Assembly: GCA_000708835.1 (NCBI GenBank)
Contig: DF237299.1
Coordinates: 1-64,000, forward strand
DNA: 64,000 bases
Direction: 5' to 3'
Origin: Klebsormidium nitens
Taxonomy: Eukaryota > Streptophyta > Klebsormidiophyceae > Klebsormidiales > Klebsormidiaceae
A program made the translations under genes and the position numbers. Shown piece after piece: positions 1 to 17,771 of the stretch (position 1 is its first letter; each line of letters starts with the position of its first letter). The notes beneath the pieces are model-generated. The model had not been told where the DNA came from and ran no database searches. It worked only from the letters and a program-made list of their open reading frames with translations.

Positions 1-1
1 C

Positions 2-112
2 TGGCACAGCTGCAAGCTGCAACACGCCGGTCAAAATCGAGCCAGCGATCTCGGCGTCGCCCTGCCTGGGCCCAAGTTGGGGAAGAAGAAGGCTGGCAAG
101 GTGGCAAGGTGA
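2..112 (+). CDS. possible last exon of an upstream gene (partial)
   Basis: The frame starting at base 2 stays open to a TGA at 110-112. It ends in a basic tail with the motif LPGPKLGKKKAGKVAR. This looks like the C-terminus of a gene that begins outside the window, but there is no recognisable domain and no visible acceptor site. The opposite-strand frames here look like noise. I do not recognise the product. Confidence 0.25.
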   Translation, partial: WHSCKLQHAGQNRASDLGVALPGPKLGKKKAGKVAR

Positions 113-643
113 GAGGCAGCGGCGCCCTTCTTGGGTGGGACCTCGGGTGCACATTGACACAGCGTCAAGCTGCGAACATGGAGGCTAGGAAAATGCTGCG
201 GCATTTGAGGTTGACCTCCCCCACATATGCTTCTTGACACTAGGCGGTGTTCCTTTGAGAAGGTGAGGCCGCGTCCAAAGCAATGCACAAGATGCTCTGC
301 AGTTTCGCTGGTACCGTAATATGCTCGCTTTGCTTCTGGCATATGACTTGCTGGTGACTGCTTGCTATTTGAAAGAATGCTGGTGAAGACTTCCATATTC
401 CTGTCCTGGAAGCCGTTGGAGTTGCACGGACTGTATTTCCTCTGCACGTTTTCGTACCCCACTTAAGCCTAGCTTTAGGAGTGCTCAAGGACACTCCAGC
501 TTCTGCACTTCTGAAAGGCAGATTCATTGGGCCTTATCCTGCAACCAGACGGTCATTATGTCATCCTGCGACGAGAAGTTCATAACGCGACACCTCTTAT
601 GGGTTTATTTCCACAGCTGTTTGCTTTGCCACCAGCTCAGAGA
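113..643. other. intergenic, nothing recognised
   Basis: The sequence lies upstream of the MAPK-like gene and presumably carries its promoter and 5' UTR. The open frames on both strands either lack an ATG or encode nothing recognisable. I see no repeat or RNA gene. Confidence 0.5.
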
Positions 644-6572
<5,929 letters not shown>

Positions 6573-7702
6573 CATTCTGGTGACGTTTCATGGCACGGCT
6601 TTCACTTATCTTACTACCAGATGACTTGGCTGATGTTACAGCCCTACCGCTGATTGCTGATTGGCTTATGATTTGAGAATAAAGGCGTGTAAGCTATGTG
6701 CAGACGAGAACCTATCAGCTATGGGAACATTACGGGTGAGCAGTTATCTACTGTGGCACGAACGCAAGAGCACCGAGTTCGGACACAAAGACATGTACAG
6801 TAACATTGACGGCTCCGGATTGTACCGTCAACAGTACAATTATATAAAACGCACCACGTGTAGGCTAGCAGGCGTCAGACTTGTATCTCACAAGGTGACA
6901 ATTGCCCCAATACACAGTCGAGCGCAAGCTCCTGGGCTGTCAATCTTCGAAACCTCTGCGTACATGGTGCACCAGACAAACGCCGGACCTAACTAAGAGC
7001 ATGGGGAGGCAATACACGTTTGCCAAAGGAATTTCAAAGGACGGTGGAAGGTTCTGTCCTGATGCAGTGACTCAACGGTTCAGTGTAGGCCGCGCGTTAT
7101 TTGGATGACGTTGTTTCAAGATTGGGCGACGGTGCTGGCCATGCAGACGATCCTGAACGCAGATCTGCTCATGCGGTGTGATTGATCGATGAAGATGCAC
7201 ATGCGGCGCAAAATAGTGTACGCCTGCCATGCTTAGCTCTTCTCTCAACGCACATGCTTTTAATTACGGCTCTTAAGCCCGCCATGGCCTTAAAAATGTG
7301 GCAGTTGCTTCGTGCGACGGTTCTTCGTAGCATGCAAAGCTGTGAATAGCTTTCGTCATCCATTCACATCAATGCGAGTTTTCTATCCTGCATGTAGCTT
7401 GGACCTACCTGATTGGTTCGATTAGCACATGCGGAAACCATATCCATGCGATCAGAGTTCGGGGTTTCAGAAGCCGCTAGGGGCTTCTGCACCAGCTTAG
7501 AAAGCCTGCCACTGATAGTGTTGCATGTGCCAACTTGGGAAAACGATACAGAGTGCCGTTACGAGCCTTCAAAGCTTCGCTTGGACATTGAGGACTGCTT
7601 CTAATTCTCATGTGACTCGAAACTCTGGATTGCATACACTTGATCGCACGGGGACTACCTCATACCTGATGGTAACCTATGTACACAGACTCCACAGACG
7701 AG
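6573..7702. other. intergenic, convergent, nothing recognised
   Basis: The gap lies between the 3' ends of the MAPK-like gene (+) and the small membrane-protein gene (-). The open frames at 6661-6996 and 6902-7108 are short, have no recognisable domain and do not extend by splicing. I see no RNA gene. Confidence 0.45.
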
Positions 7703-8265
7703 TCAAGCGCTCGCCTTCCTTATCCTACCGTCCAGATCCTTGAGCTCGTCCTTGATCTCCCGCTTCTTCGCATCTACATACTTGGTGCGCTTCTGTGTCC
7801 TCAGGTGCTCTAGCTCCGCCCGCAACATGTCTCTCTTCAGAATCATCTCATCTTGTGCGCTTAGCTTCGCAGGTTCCAGGAGCGAGACCGGAGACGTCGG
7901 AGGGTCCGCGGGGGCCAATGCTTGGTGACCAGAGGCAGGATCCACGTAAAAGGTGTAGTACAAGCCTGCGCCAGCCGCTACGCAGACTGCTGCAGAAAGG
8001 AGAAGGAAAGGACCCCCGCCTTGGGACTTTGGTGGCGGTATCACGGCCTCTTCGGCGCGGGAGACAGGGGGTTGCCGGAAGGGAGGGGTGCCATTTGCTG
8101 GGGAGTTAACCTGCAGCACACATATGTAGATGTGATTGGATATGCTGTCCCAGGCTAAACTTTGGGGGTAGACATGAAATATTTACTGAGGGGTGAAACT
8201 GAAGTTGTAATTTAGACTGAGCGCCTTCAAACCTGCCTGACAGAACTCCCTATATTCAGGTCCAT
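7703..8265 (-). CDS. small single-pass membrane protein with C-terminal coiled coil
   Basis: The model has two exons: 8265-8233 (MDLNIGSSVRQ) and 8110-7703. They are joined by a 122-base intron with a GT donor and a CTGCAG acceptor, in phase 0, giving about 147 residues. The N-terminus is rich in proline. One hydrophobic helix (FLLLSAAVCVAAGAGLYYTF) is followed by a charged, probably helical tail rich in Lys, Glu and Arg. The architecture fits a small anchor protein of an organelle or endomembrane, but no family is recognised. The first exon is inferred from phase and splice sites alone, because no in-frame ATG lies in the long exon. The long exon itself is more secure. Confidence 0.55.
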
Positions 8266-9327
8266 GACAGTGCTTGCCCCAGGATTCTCTGAGGCATTGA
8301 AGTTTAACAGGTCGTCCTCATGACACTTCATTGATCCTCAATCTTCCACAAGTCCACCACACTTCCTTCGTGCTAGCTCCATCCATGATTGTGCGGTGTT
8401 ATGCCAGTTCTTTGCGACCACTAGGTATGGTGACACACATCCTTTTGCAGCAACAACCAACCCCTTATACTGAGATTGTATGCGAAAGGAAATGCCAGAA
8501 GGGGCAGCTCATTGCAAAATGGGTTGCTGAGTGGCAACCTGTGCTGTGAATCTTGGTATGTCATCAACGGGCTCTGCATGTACCCGTGAGAACTCCTTCA
8601 AGCCTCGCCATTGCGCTGGCCACTCTTTAAGCCTTACAGAGCACTCGATTGGGACTCACTTGGGAAGAATGTAACGTCCGCCTTGCATCCATCCATTTGC
8701 CTTCTCTCAGCCGCAGCCTGCTCAATTGCAGGATATATCGCTGCATTCCCTCCCGACACGCCATTCGAGGAAATCAAACGGGGCCTTCAGCAACAGAGCG
8801 AGCTAGACCAACAGTCACCTAGGCGGCATTGTAGCAGTAGAAGCCACCGCGCCAACTCTCAGATTTGGAGGATTGGAACGGGATTCGAAGGATTGAAACT
8901 TGGTAGCACAAGCTTGTTTGAAGGTTGTTAGCCGTTCTTGCCCAAGTATTAACCCAGGTTAACGCTTTCAGTTTTGAAAGTCAGAAGTCACGTTTGGGCG
9001 ACCTCGATGACGGGACCGCGGCCCTGGGGTCGCTTGCAACGTCAGGGCGTCCGCGATAGGCGTCAGAACGCAATTTGCGCTGAATCTAGAACGGAAACCG
9101 TTTCGGATTTGGGAGGATTGTGTTGGGGCCCGGAGCACAACAACATTTAATTTTGTGTGGCAGGCGAATGTCGGTGTCAGCAAAATCAGATTCACAGTGT
9201 CTGACATGCCCCTGACACCAATTGTCTTCGAGCTGTGAAAACGAGAGCACTCAGCACTGAGCAGGCTGCAGGACCCATCATCTAGGTACAGCCTCAGGTA
9301 CTAGGACAGTAGGACAGTCTACAGAGC
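8266..9327. other. divergent intergenic region
   Basis: The gap lies between the start of the small membrane-protein gene (-) and the ARP8-like gene (+), so it presumably holds both promoters. The open frame at 8611-8931 begins at a non-ATG codon and has no recognisable domain. A weakly repeated GGATTTGGGAGGATTG-like motif occurs near 8862 and 9104. I see nothing else. Confidence 0.45.
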
Positions 9328-12300
9328 ATGGCATTGGCAACGGCAGGGGGAAAGGAGACAACCAAGAATGGCGGTAGTATGAAAGGCAATAGCTACCTAG
9401 CACCTGGCGACGACCTGCCACCTCTCCTTCGCGGCGGTCTTCAAATCTCCTGGCCCAAGAGGACCCCGCAAACCATGTCCCAAAACCCTGCAGGCTTGGC
9501 CGCCACAGAACGTTCCCCGCTGGCTGTGCTTGGCCGCTTTTGGCGTCTCCTGATGGCCTGGTTCCAAGCCGTCTTTGCTAAGCTGGGGGGAAAGCGAACA
9601 GACGCGTCAGACCCCAACTTGGTCTCTCTTTCGGACGGTTCGCAGCTGCTGTCCGGACGGTCCGGCTCGGGGGGGGATGGCTCGTACACAATGGAAGACC
9701 TCCCCCCTGAGGTTCTAGCGAGGGTTTTAGCGTTGGTCCCTGCGCGCCAGCTGGCGCAGTGCAGCGCGGTATGCAGGCTGTGGCGCCAGGTGGCGGCGGC
9801 TGATTCGCTGTGGGAGCGTCACTGGGAGCGAGATGAGAAGGGTTACGAGGCGGGGCCGTATGCGGAAAAGTATCTGAGGCTGGGGCGGCGGGCCATGTGA
9901 GGATTTGATCTGGATATTTTCATGCCGCTTTATCAGGGTTTGCTTATTGAATTTGCTTCACCGCCCGTGCAGGGTTCCTTAATGCAATCTGGGTGGGCTG
10001 TGCTATTCCATCGAAAGCTTTAAATTACAGTTCATGGATATGGTGGCCTTCATCTCTCTTGAGGTCACCTGAGGTCGTTGCATACTTCATTCTGTTCCAT
10101 TTTCCTGAGAATGCGTCTTGGATTTTGAAGGACAAGCAAATGAAGGATGTTGCTGTTTCCAAAAGTTTGCAAAAGCTCCAACGTCTTAGCTGTTGCTTTT
10201 ACCCCATTGCTTCATTTGTTTTGCTACTCGGTCTGTTGCCTCTTTGGTCACATTTTCGCCAAAACTAGAGCTATGGTTGGAAACCCACAAGGCGCGAAAG
10301 GAAAGTGGCGAAAAGTCCCCAGTGTGGTTTTAAAATAGATATAACTATCATAGGCCTGAGAGTTCGCTTTGTATTGGACAAAGGTGTTTGATAATAGGTA
10401 TCCGTACTACACCCATGGAACATTGCTGATTTAGGGCCTTCCAGTAAGAAGATTCTAAGCAACATTATCAAAGGCTTTTCCTCATTGCGGTTCTGTGAAA
10501 GAGCGGTTGAGTTTGCTCAGAAAACCTTCAATTCCTAGTCAGCATTCACAAATTGTGTAGTCGTCACTCACTTTGATCATCCAATCCATGTGTTAAAGTT
10601 CATATTGTTCTGTTGTGTTTCAAAAGTTGCTAAGCCTTTCAACGACTTTTGCCGTGCTCTCTTCGCAGTCAAATCTGCAGTGGACTTCTGGTTGCCGGCT
10701 GCAAAGGCTCGAGGCATCAGCCAGTGCGGACTGTCTCTGCAATGCTTAATCACCTCCCTGTGTCGCATTTACTGTGTCGCATTTGCCCTTTTTTGTCCGT
10801 CTGTGAGGCAACGGCGGCACCCGTCCGAACTTTTGAAAGATACGCGCTTCTGCTGCGGAAACTGTATTAGAGGACACTCTTCAAGTACAGATTTGCGCAA
10901 GGATTCATATATAATTGTCCTCGTTTAATGGCGCCTGGCCGCTCTTCAAACCCGCACTCTACGTTTTTGCAGCTCTGCTCACCCGCCCCCGCTGCCGCCC
11001 CGCCTCCAAACGTTTGCGGCGCGGTGCCAGCTGCCCCGATGCGTCGTGGTGGATGCGGGCTCAGGGTACTGCAAGTATGGCTGGAGCGAGCAGCTGCGGC
11101 CCCAGGGAACGGTGCCCACCTTCCTGGTAAGCCCACCTCTTGTGAACTACCCTTTCCCCTTAAGAAGGGCGTTGTGGTCAAGGAACCCACGTGGCTCTGG
11201 CGGCGTCCTCGATGCGGTAAAGTCACCTTCAATGTCGCTGCCAAGATATAGCACGGGCGTATCACGGCAAGAGAAACAGGCGCGTCCCTGGTTATCGGTC
11301 GCTGATTGCGGACGCGTCTGCCCACACTCACTTTAAGCCTCTTTCAGTTGTCCTCATAAAACGTATAGGGTCATTTGGCCCACTTTCCTCGGTCACCTAC
11401 CCCCTGGGCCTCAAGCTTGCCAGGTTCTGTCTTCTGAATCAAGCCCCCTCTTCCATAGCTACCCTCGTCTTTTGGCGTCCCCTGCCAAATGGTCCTCTTC
11501 TGGTGTGCCCAGGTTTCTAGGATGCTCATCTAGGGCCCACTTTCCTTGTTTGTTGTCCTGCGAAATAGCCCAAAGCAATGGTAGGAACCCATGTTGGTCA
11601 CTTGCCTCTCTCTTTCCTTTCCTCATGCTGTATCATCGCTGTATATCGTGCAGGAATTTGGCAACATTGAGAGCCCGACGCTGCCACGCCTCAAGAAGCT
11701 CTACTCTGCGGTGTTCAACAGGTGAGGTCCGCATTCGTTCTTGTCCTGCCGACAAGGAAGTGGAAGTGGCTGCGCGGCTCTCGCACCTGCTTTCATCGGG
11801 CATTCAGATTTCCGCAAGGCCATCAGAATCTTTGTCAAGATCACCCTGTGTCTACAAGTGTCTACAGTGTCTACAAGCACCGAGTACCTCTTGGCTAACT
11901 TGGTATTTTCTGCAAAGCAGGCCTCATGGAGCCCTTCAATTTTCTGGTTCTTATGATTTCGGAAGATGCTCGTAGCATCGTCTCTGTTATCCCTCCCCTG
12001 ACCGCGGTTTTTCAGTTTTTGCATCGCTCAGTATCTGGTGTACCTTGCCTGCAGTCTTGGCGCTAAGGCACCCCAGCAGCCCGTCATCATCTCGGAGCCG
12101 CTCTGCTACAACGCAGGTGCGTTTACGACCATATCTTTGGCGGAACTCAGTAGACAAAAGTTTGCGGGGACTTAAGGTGTTCTTAAGGACGCGTCACAAG
12201 ATCCGGAAGTGGGTTGTTTGGCTCAGGGCGCAATGGCTGCGTTCTGGGAACCTGCTTATTGCCGTTGCGAAAGGGTCATAGGATTACCGTCCGCTGGCGG

Positions 12301-15300
12301 TGGGCTTGAGGGGGTGCTGATGATCCATAGTGATCTCCATGCTGTGCTTCTTAGAATCATCTGAACCAAACTTTCGGGTTCGACCCCGCAAATCCGCCTA
12401 GTCCTCCTGGCCCCCATGGGACTACGGGTGGTTCGCCAACAGACATAATTAAGCTCTGTCAAACATAACTTTGAAATCCGAAAGGCAGAGTCTTGAGGAA
12501 GAGCCACTAACTGCTTTGCGGTGGAATCCTCGTGAAGAGATCTTCGTGAATTGAGCAGAGCAAGACGCAAGCCCCTGTCTTTATGCAGACCCCGAGGCAT
12601 CCCGGCAGCAGCGGCGGTCGTTCCGGCAGATGACGTGCGAGGTGCTCTTCGACAAGCTCAAGGTGCCGGCCATCTGCTCCGTGGACCAGGTATGCGGCAC
12701 TTCTGCCAAGTTGCTGAATATCAGTGTTACGCAGGCCCGGAGCCTAGCCATTTCAAGTCTTGAGCGATCTCTCTCGGTTTGTATCACGGAGATTTGCGGC
12801 CGGAGAGAAGACACGCAACGCGAGACAGACGCATGCAGATCTGTGGGATCTCTCCAGGGCACCTTGTGGGTTGGTAGAGCCTCTCGTTTCCAGTGACTGT
12901 TCTAGATTTGCCTGGGCGTGATTGCCTAATCTGCGTGTATTGTTCCGCTGACGGGGTTCAGTTGCGAGCCTGCAAGCTTGTTCTTTGACTTATATTCATC
13001 AATGGTTTCTCATTCCGCCCGGCTGGAATCCCTACCCCGCACTCAGCCTTCCGCTTTCAGCATCCCAACTCACGTGAAACTTGTGAGCCCTGTCTTACCA
13101 TTCGACCCACGCCCTCCTCAGGCGTTTTTGGCTCTCACGGCGGCCCAGATGCGATCCGGTATTGTGGTGAACATCGGGTTCCGGAACACGACGATCCTGC
13201 CTGTGCTCAACGGGCGGCCGCTCCGGCCGCTGACGTCAGGCCTGCTGGCGCTGGGCGCGATGCGGCTGACGACCGTGCTGAGCGACCTTATGGACCGGGC
13301 GCATTTACACTACATGAGCATGTTCACAGTGCGTACCATCAAGGAGGTGCGGCCCCGTGTGAAGACTTGCTCGGCTTCTGCTCTGTCGGAATACGTGGTC
13401 TTCTTACAGACGAAGCTGTCCAAAGAGGTTGTCAGCATCGCCTTCATTGACAAAGGCTTATCCCTCCGAGACAGCACGATTAGATGCTCAAAAGTGATGC
13501 CCTTTCATAGTAGACCGGCCTTCCGACTAAATGCGTTTCTCGATGTGTGCACACGATGCTCGGCTTGTGATTTCAGTATCTACTTTTATACCCGCTCCGG
13601 CGAATTCGACTTAAAAGGCGACCTCTGGGCTGCACAGGAGCTGTGCTACGTCGCTCAGAACTACGACGAGGAGATGGACAAGCCGCTAACCAAGGCGAGC
13701 TGCGACGTGCGCGGCGAGGGCGTCTTTGACCTGGACCAGCAGCGCTTCCAGGCGCCGGAGATCCTCTTCCAGCCCGCACTCTGCGGCAGGTCATAGCCGG
13801 ACACAATCCCTGTTTTCCCTGAAAATGATTTCCCCCCCAAAACAGATGTTTCTGTTGTCCTCATGTTGTTCTCCCTCCCCGCTTTGGCTGCTTATTTTTC
13901 AGTCGGCTCCCTGTTGGGTCCGCTAAAGGCCGCCCACATTTCTTTTCCCACGCAGCGGCAGGTCAGAGCACGAAACACGCTCTTGTTTTTTTTTGGTGGT
14001 CCCCTTCCCCTGAAGGTAATGACGTCCCTATTGTGTTCTGCTTCTCCCCTTTGGTTGATCATACGCAGTCTCCGCCCTGTTAGGTGCCGCCAAAGAGCGC
14101 CACGTTCCCCTTTTTGCCCACGCGTTGTAGCAGGTCAGAGGCTGTCTCGTCCTTGTACTGCAGCGCTTCCGGAGACTTTGCCACTTCCTGCATATGTTTC
14201 CCTCCGCTTCAAAAAGGGTTGTTTGTCGTGGATACAAGTCCTTTCTTGGACCTGAGTCTTTCGTTGAATTTCCCCGGTTTGCATCCCCTGGCAGCACGCC
14301 ACTTGTGTCCACCTGCTTATCTTGAGAGTTGCCACCTTCTTTCTCTCTCGCTCTGGGCCCGTCTGAATTTTGGGGAAGTTTTGTCACGATGCGATTTCGG
14401 GATGCGTTTGTGGGCTGTTCTAAAAAGCAAGAACCAGTAGAAAAGAGCTTTCCAGAACCTCGAGTGCATCAACCCGAGCCCATGTTGCCAGCAAACCTTT
14501 CAGATCATTGGAAGGTCCGACACAAGAACCCTGCAAACACACTCAGAAAACCAGCCGAACCCACTTTGAAATCCCAGACTATCCCCACCTTCATTTATCC
14601 GTAACCTTACAAAGCTCTCGCCTCTCCGGACGCTAATACTTGTGTACATCTCGTTCGACAGCCCGCAAGAGGAGGGCCTGGCCCAGCTGGTGGCCACGTG
14701 CATGGAGAAGTGCGCCAAAGTCCCCGTCGCAGACCCCGAAGACGCCGGCTGGTTCCAGAACGTGCTGCTCATGGGGGGGTCCGCCTGCATCCCCGGCCTA
14801 CCAGGTACGCACCCCCCATTCCGGAGACAATCCCCATTTAGCTTTGCCCATATTGGGTTTGGCTGGTGCTCTGTTGGCAGCTCGGCTTGATCAGCAGCGA
14901 ACAGGGACATGCTTTCTGTGCCGCTACTATTGCCCGCCACTTCCGGGCCTCTGATTCTCCAAGTTGCATTAGGTGAGTGCCTAGCGTATTATGTCCGCGT
15001 GAGTCTGCACCTGCACTTGGCCGTCTCTAGTCTCACTATCCGCGGCAGCTGCCCTGCGCGTATTCACATTCGAGAACCGCATGTTTGCAGAGAGGCTGCA
15101 AAAGGACGTGACGTCACTCGTCCCCTCCAACCTGCGCTCGCATGTGCGCGTTATCCCCCCCACGCACGGCCCGCACGCGCCCTGGTTCGGAGCCAAGGTC
15201 ATCAGCAACGTGAGTGGGCCGCACATTCTCAAGCGTCTTATTGACCGATGTAGCCCAAACCTAGACCCAAAACTTATCATAAGAGGGTTCAAGGATGAAG

Positions 15301-16017
15301 TTAGACCTTTGCCAAGTGGCCGCCGCTTGTTTGCACGTCTCGAATTTCTTCATTTTGCAAGTACGATCTGATAACATGAGCAAGTTTTGGCGTCCCGCTT
15401 TAGGATCTGGTTTTCTGTAGCGGAGAGCTTACTTCATCCTCTTCGTGCAACTCGAGCCGCGTTCGATCACTGCGCTTGCCAAGAGGATGGGTCAACCCCT
15501 TTGGTTTACATTGAAGGCCTGCTCTTAAGTGCAAAGTTTGGTCTGCTTAACGAGCTTTGGCAACAACGCTGCGTTGAGGGAGGCGAGAGGTTCGATTAGG
15601 GATCGGGCGACGTCCTCTTTGATTGCTACCGTCGAGGCCGCGTGTGGGATCGTTTGCGAAAGTCTTGGGCCTCCTTAGTACACGGACTAGTTCTCGTTTT
15701 CGACGTCGAAGTATTCGATCTGTCGCGAAGTGGCCGGGCATCGACTTAATTATTGTCGAATCCGAAATATTCACCCCGGATGCATTGCAGACTGGCGGTG
15801 AAACATCTCGTTCCTGCGATTTACGGGCCAATGCCTCTTGCATAGAACCAGAGGCTTTTCTTCTTGAGCAGGTCTCAGTTGCTCATTTTGCCCAGCTCCT
15901 TAAACCATCTTTTCTTTGCAGCTGAGCACGATGCCCGGGGCATGGTGCATCACCCGGGAGCAGTACCACAAGCTCGGGATGGACTTCGTGCACGCAATGA
16001 GCTGCGACGACGACTAG
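9328..16017 (+). CDS. ARP8: ARP8-like protein: F-box fused to actin-related domain
   Basis: Exons: 9328-9896, 10973-11126, 11654-11721, 12055-12116, 12589-12689, 13122-13346, 13638-13789, 14662-14804, 15091-15209, 15922-16017. All phases close to 562 residues. An F-box lies at about 122-167 (MEDLPPEVLARVLALV onward). Upstream is a low-complexity leader with a hydrophobic patch at about 65-88. The actin fold follows: DAGSGYCKYGW (phosphate loop 1), EFGNIESP, NIGFRNTTILPVLNG (phosphate loop 2), LLMGGSACIPGLP (adenosine motif) and a C-terminal GAWCITREQY. The order matches plant ARP8, an F-box/actin protein reported in or near the nucleolus and possibly an SCF substrate adaptor. The first exon could be mistaken for a separate F-box gene ending in TGA at 9900, but splicing at 9897 joins the two halves in phase across a 1.08-kb intron. 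No antisense gene is supported inside it. Confidence 0.92.
13852..14155 (+). repeat. degenerate tandem duplication in ARP8 intron 7
   Basis: Two diverged copies (about 13852-13985 and 14029-14155) share, in order, a pyrimidine-rich tract, a CTGTTGGGT/CTGTTAGGT stretch, a CCCACGC stretch and GCAGGTCAGAG. The last motif resembles the true exon 7 donor, GGCAG|GTCA at 13785-13793. Confidence 0.55.
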
Positions 16018-17771
16018 GCGCCCGCGTTTCCCGCCGCATTCGCGCACTTAGGCTTAATCACTGTAAATCTTAGGCCGCCCCGCATTTGTCAGCACGTGCT
16101 CCATAGGAGCTGAGCGCTGCAGTGCTTTGAAAGACAGCCTCCCTTAATGGGGCAAGAATTGCGCGTTGCTTGTATGTTGGAGGGTCGTTGGATGGTTCAA
16201 AGGATGGCAAGGTCGCAAATATACGGCGAGCTGGGTACTGAAGCTTTCGCAGGTTGAGGAGTCGTGAAATTGTGTCGATTGACGGCCAGGACAGCCTCAT
16301 TTCGTTTGGCTCCGTTTGTAAGTTCCATGCGTACTAGAATTTCAGAACAGAATGCTGGAATTTCATCACCAATTCGTGTACTGCCACGTGCTACTACAGC
16401 GTTACAAAAACATTCACTAAGAGAACGATACTTGGCAAACGAATACTGGCTTTGCAAGGCCCGGCTCTGCAAATCATTTAGCCGTAGGGGGGTGAGAACG
16501 AACCCTTGTGACAATCTGGCGCGTTGCTTCCAAGTTCATGCACAGCAGGGGAAGACGAGAATTTTTTTTGCCAAATGAGCTATGTGGGCTTTCAGATCTT
16601 TGAGTTCATTCCCATTTGTATCTTGAAACGTGCTTCAATGTTTGCATATGTATGCCATGAGAGGACTAAACCTATATATTTGGCTACGGCGAGAACGAAA
16701 AGAGACGAAGATCCAAACATGTAAAAATGTACACATGACATACGTTCAGCACATCGAACCGTCTTGAGCTAGGCGCTGATAGATCGAATGCACTCAGCGC
16801 GCATGACCGCAAGTATAATCTACCATGCTCTGCAATAATTCAGTCCGGCCCGCGGCTACAGCAAATGCTCGACTCCTTAACTCAGTGATTCAACACAGCT
16901 TAAAATCGACTCAACTAGCTTTAAAATTCATTGTCACTATAAATGTAGCATGCAGCGTGCATTTGAAGCTAGGTCAACATTGGACGTTATTGGACTCGTA
17001 CTGACGCACGCTGTAATTGTTTGCATGGGTTCCTTGATCGGTTGTAAACTCTCAAATAAACAACTTTACAACATATGGCGAGCTTATTAAAGTTCGTTTA
17101 GGAGTGCACACAAACGGTGCCATTCAAGATAGATTGCACCGCGGAATTCGATGTACGTTTCGTCACTCTCAAGAAAGGAGCTAAACCTGAAGTTGATGTT
17201 CACTGGGACATGCATGGACGGCTGGCATCATGACACATATATCCAACCCTAGCACCGGAATTGCGGTATACTTTCAAAAACAAATATATGCATGCCGGAG
17301 ATCCAACGAAGCCAGAATATTGCAACCCTTCCCATTTCACAAGAGCGTTTATTCAAGCAACACTACGATTCCGAATCGTCACCTTCTGTCCGCCCACTGT
17401 GTGGGTAGGTTTACAACCTATAGAACATTATACAAGATTCCTATCGTCCTTGACGGTTTGCAAGGCGATCTCGAGAATCCTTCCAAAAAATCAACCCAAG
17501 CAAGCCATTGCTTGTAGGTCCCGTCCACTGACCATTTCCTACGAACAAAGATTGAAAGAATGCTCTAAGTAACTATATGTCCCTTCACAATAATATTTTC
17601 CATTACGTGTTTGCGAACCTGGAACTCCTGTACACTACGTTTCTTCCGTACCTTTAGCGCGCATTTTGCGTTGGTAACATTCACAAAGAGGATGCAGCGA
17701 AGCGAGCAATTTCGAAGCGCAATTTCTATACGGCCAAGTTCATATCCAGCCTTTGGCGTTCGTCAGACACG
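16018..17771. other. convergent intergenic region, nothing recognised
   Basis: This AT-richer gap of about 1.75 kb lies between two gene 3' ends. The open frames at 16264-16578, 17230-17572 and 17611-17895 overlap each other and show no domain or spliceable neighbours. It contains the 3' UTRs of both flanking genes, including an AATAAA at 17055-17060. Confidence 0.4.

Noticed and set aside
9328-9900. Stand-alone F-box gene ending at 9900
   Set aside because: The TGA lies in a GTGAGG donor. Splicing at 9897 joins the frame to the actin-like exons in the order known for ARP8.
10590-10928. 112-codon plus-strand frame in ARP8 intron 1
   Set aside because: Lies wholly in an intron of a confirmed gene, with no domain and no splice partners.
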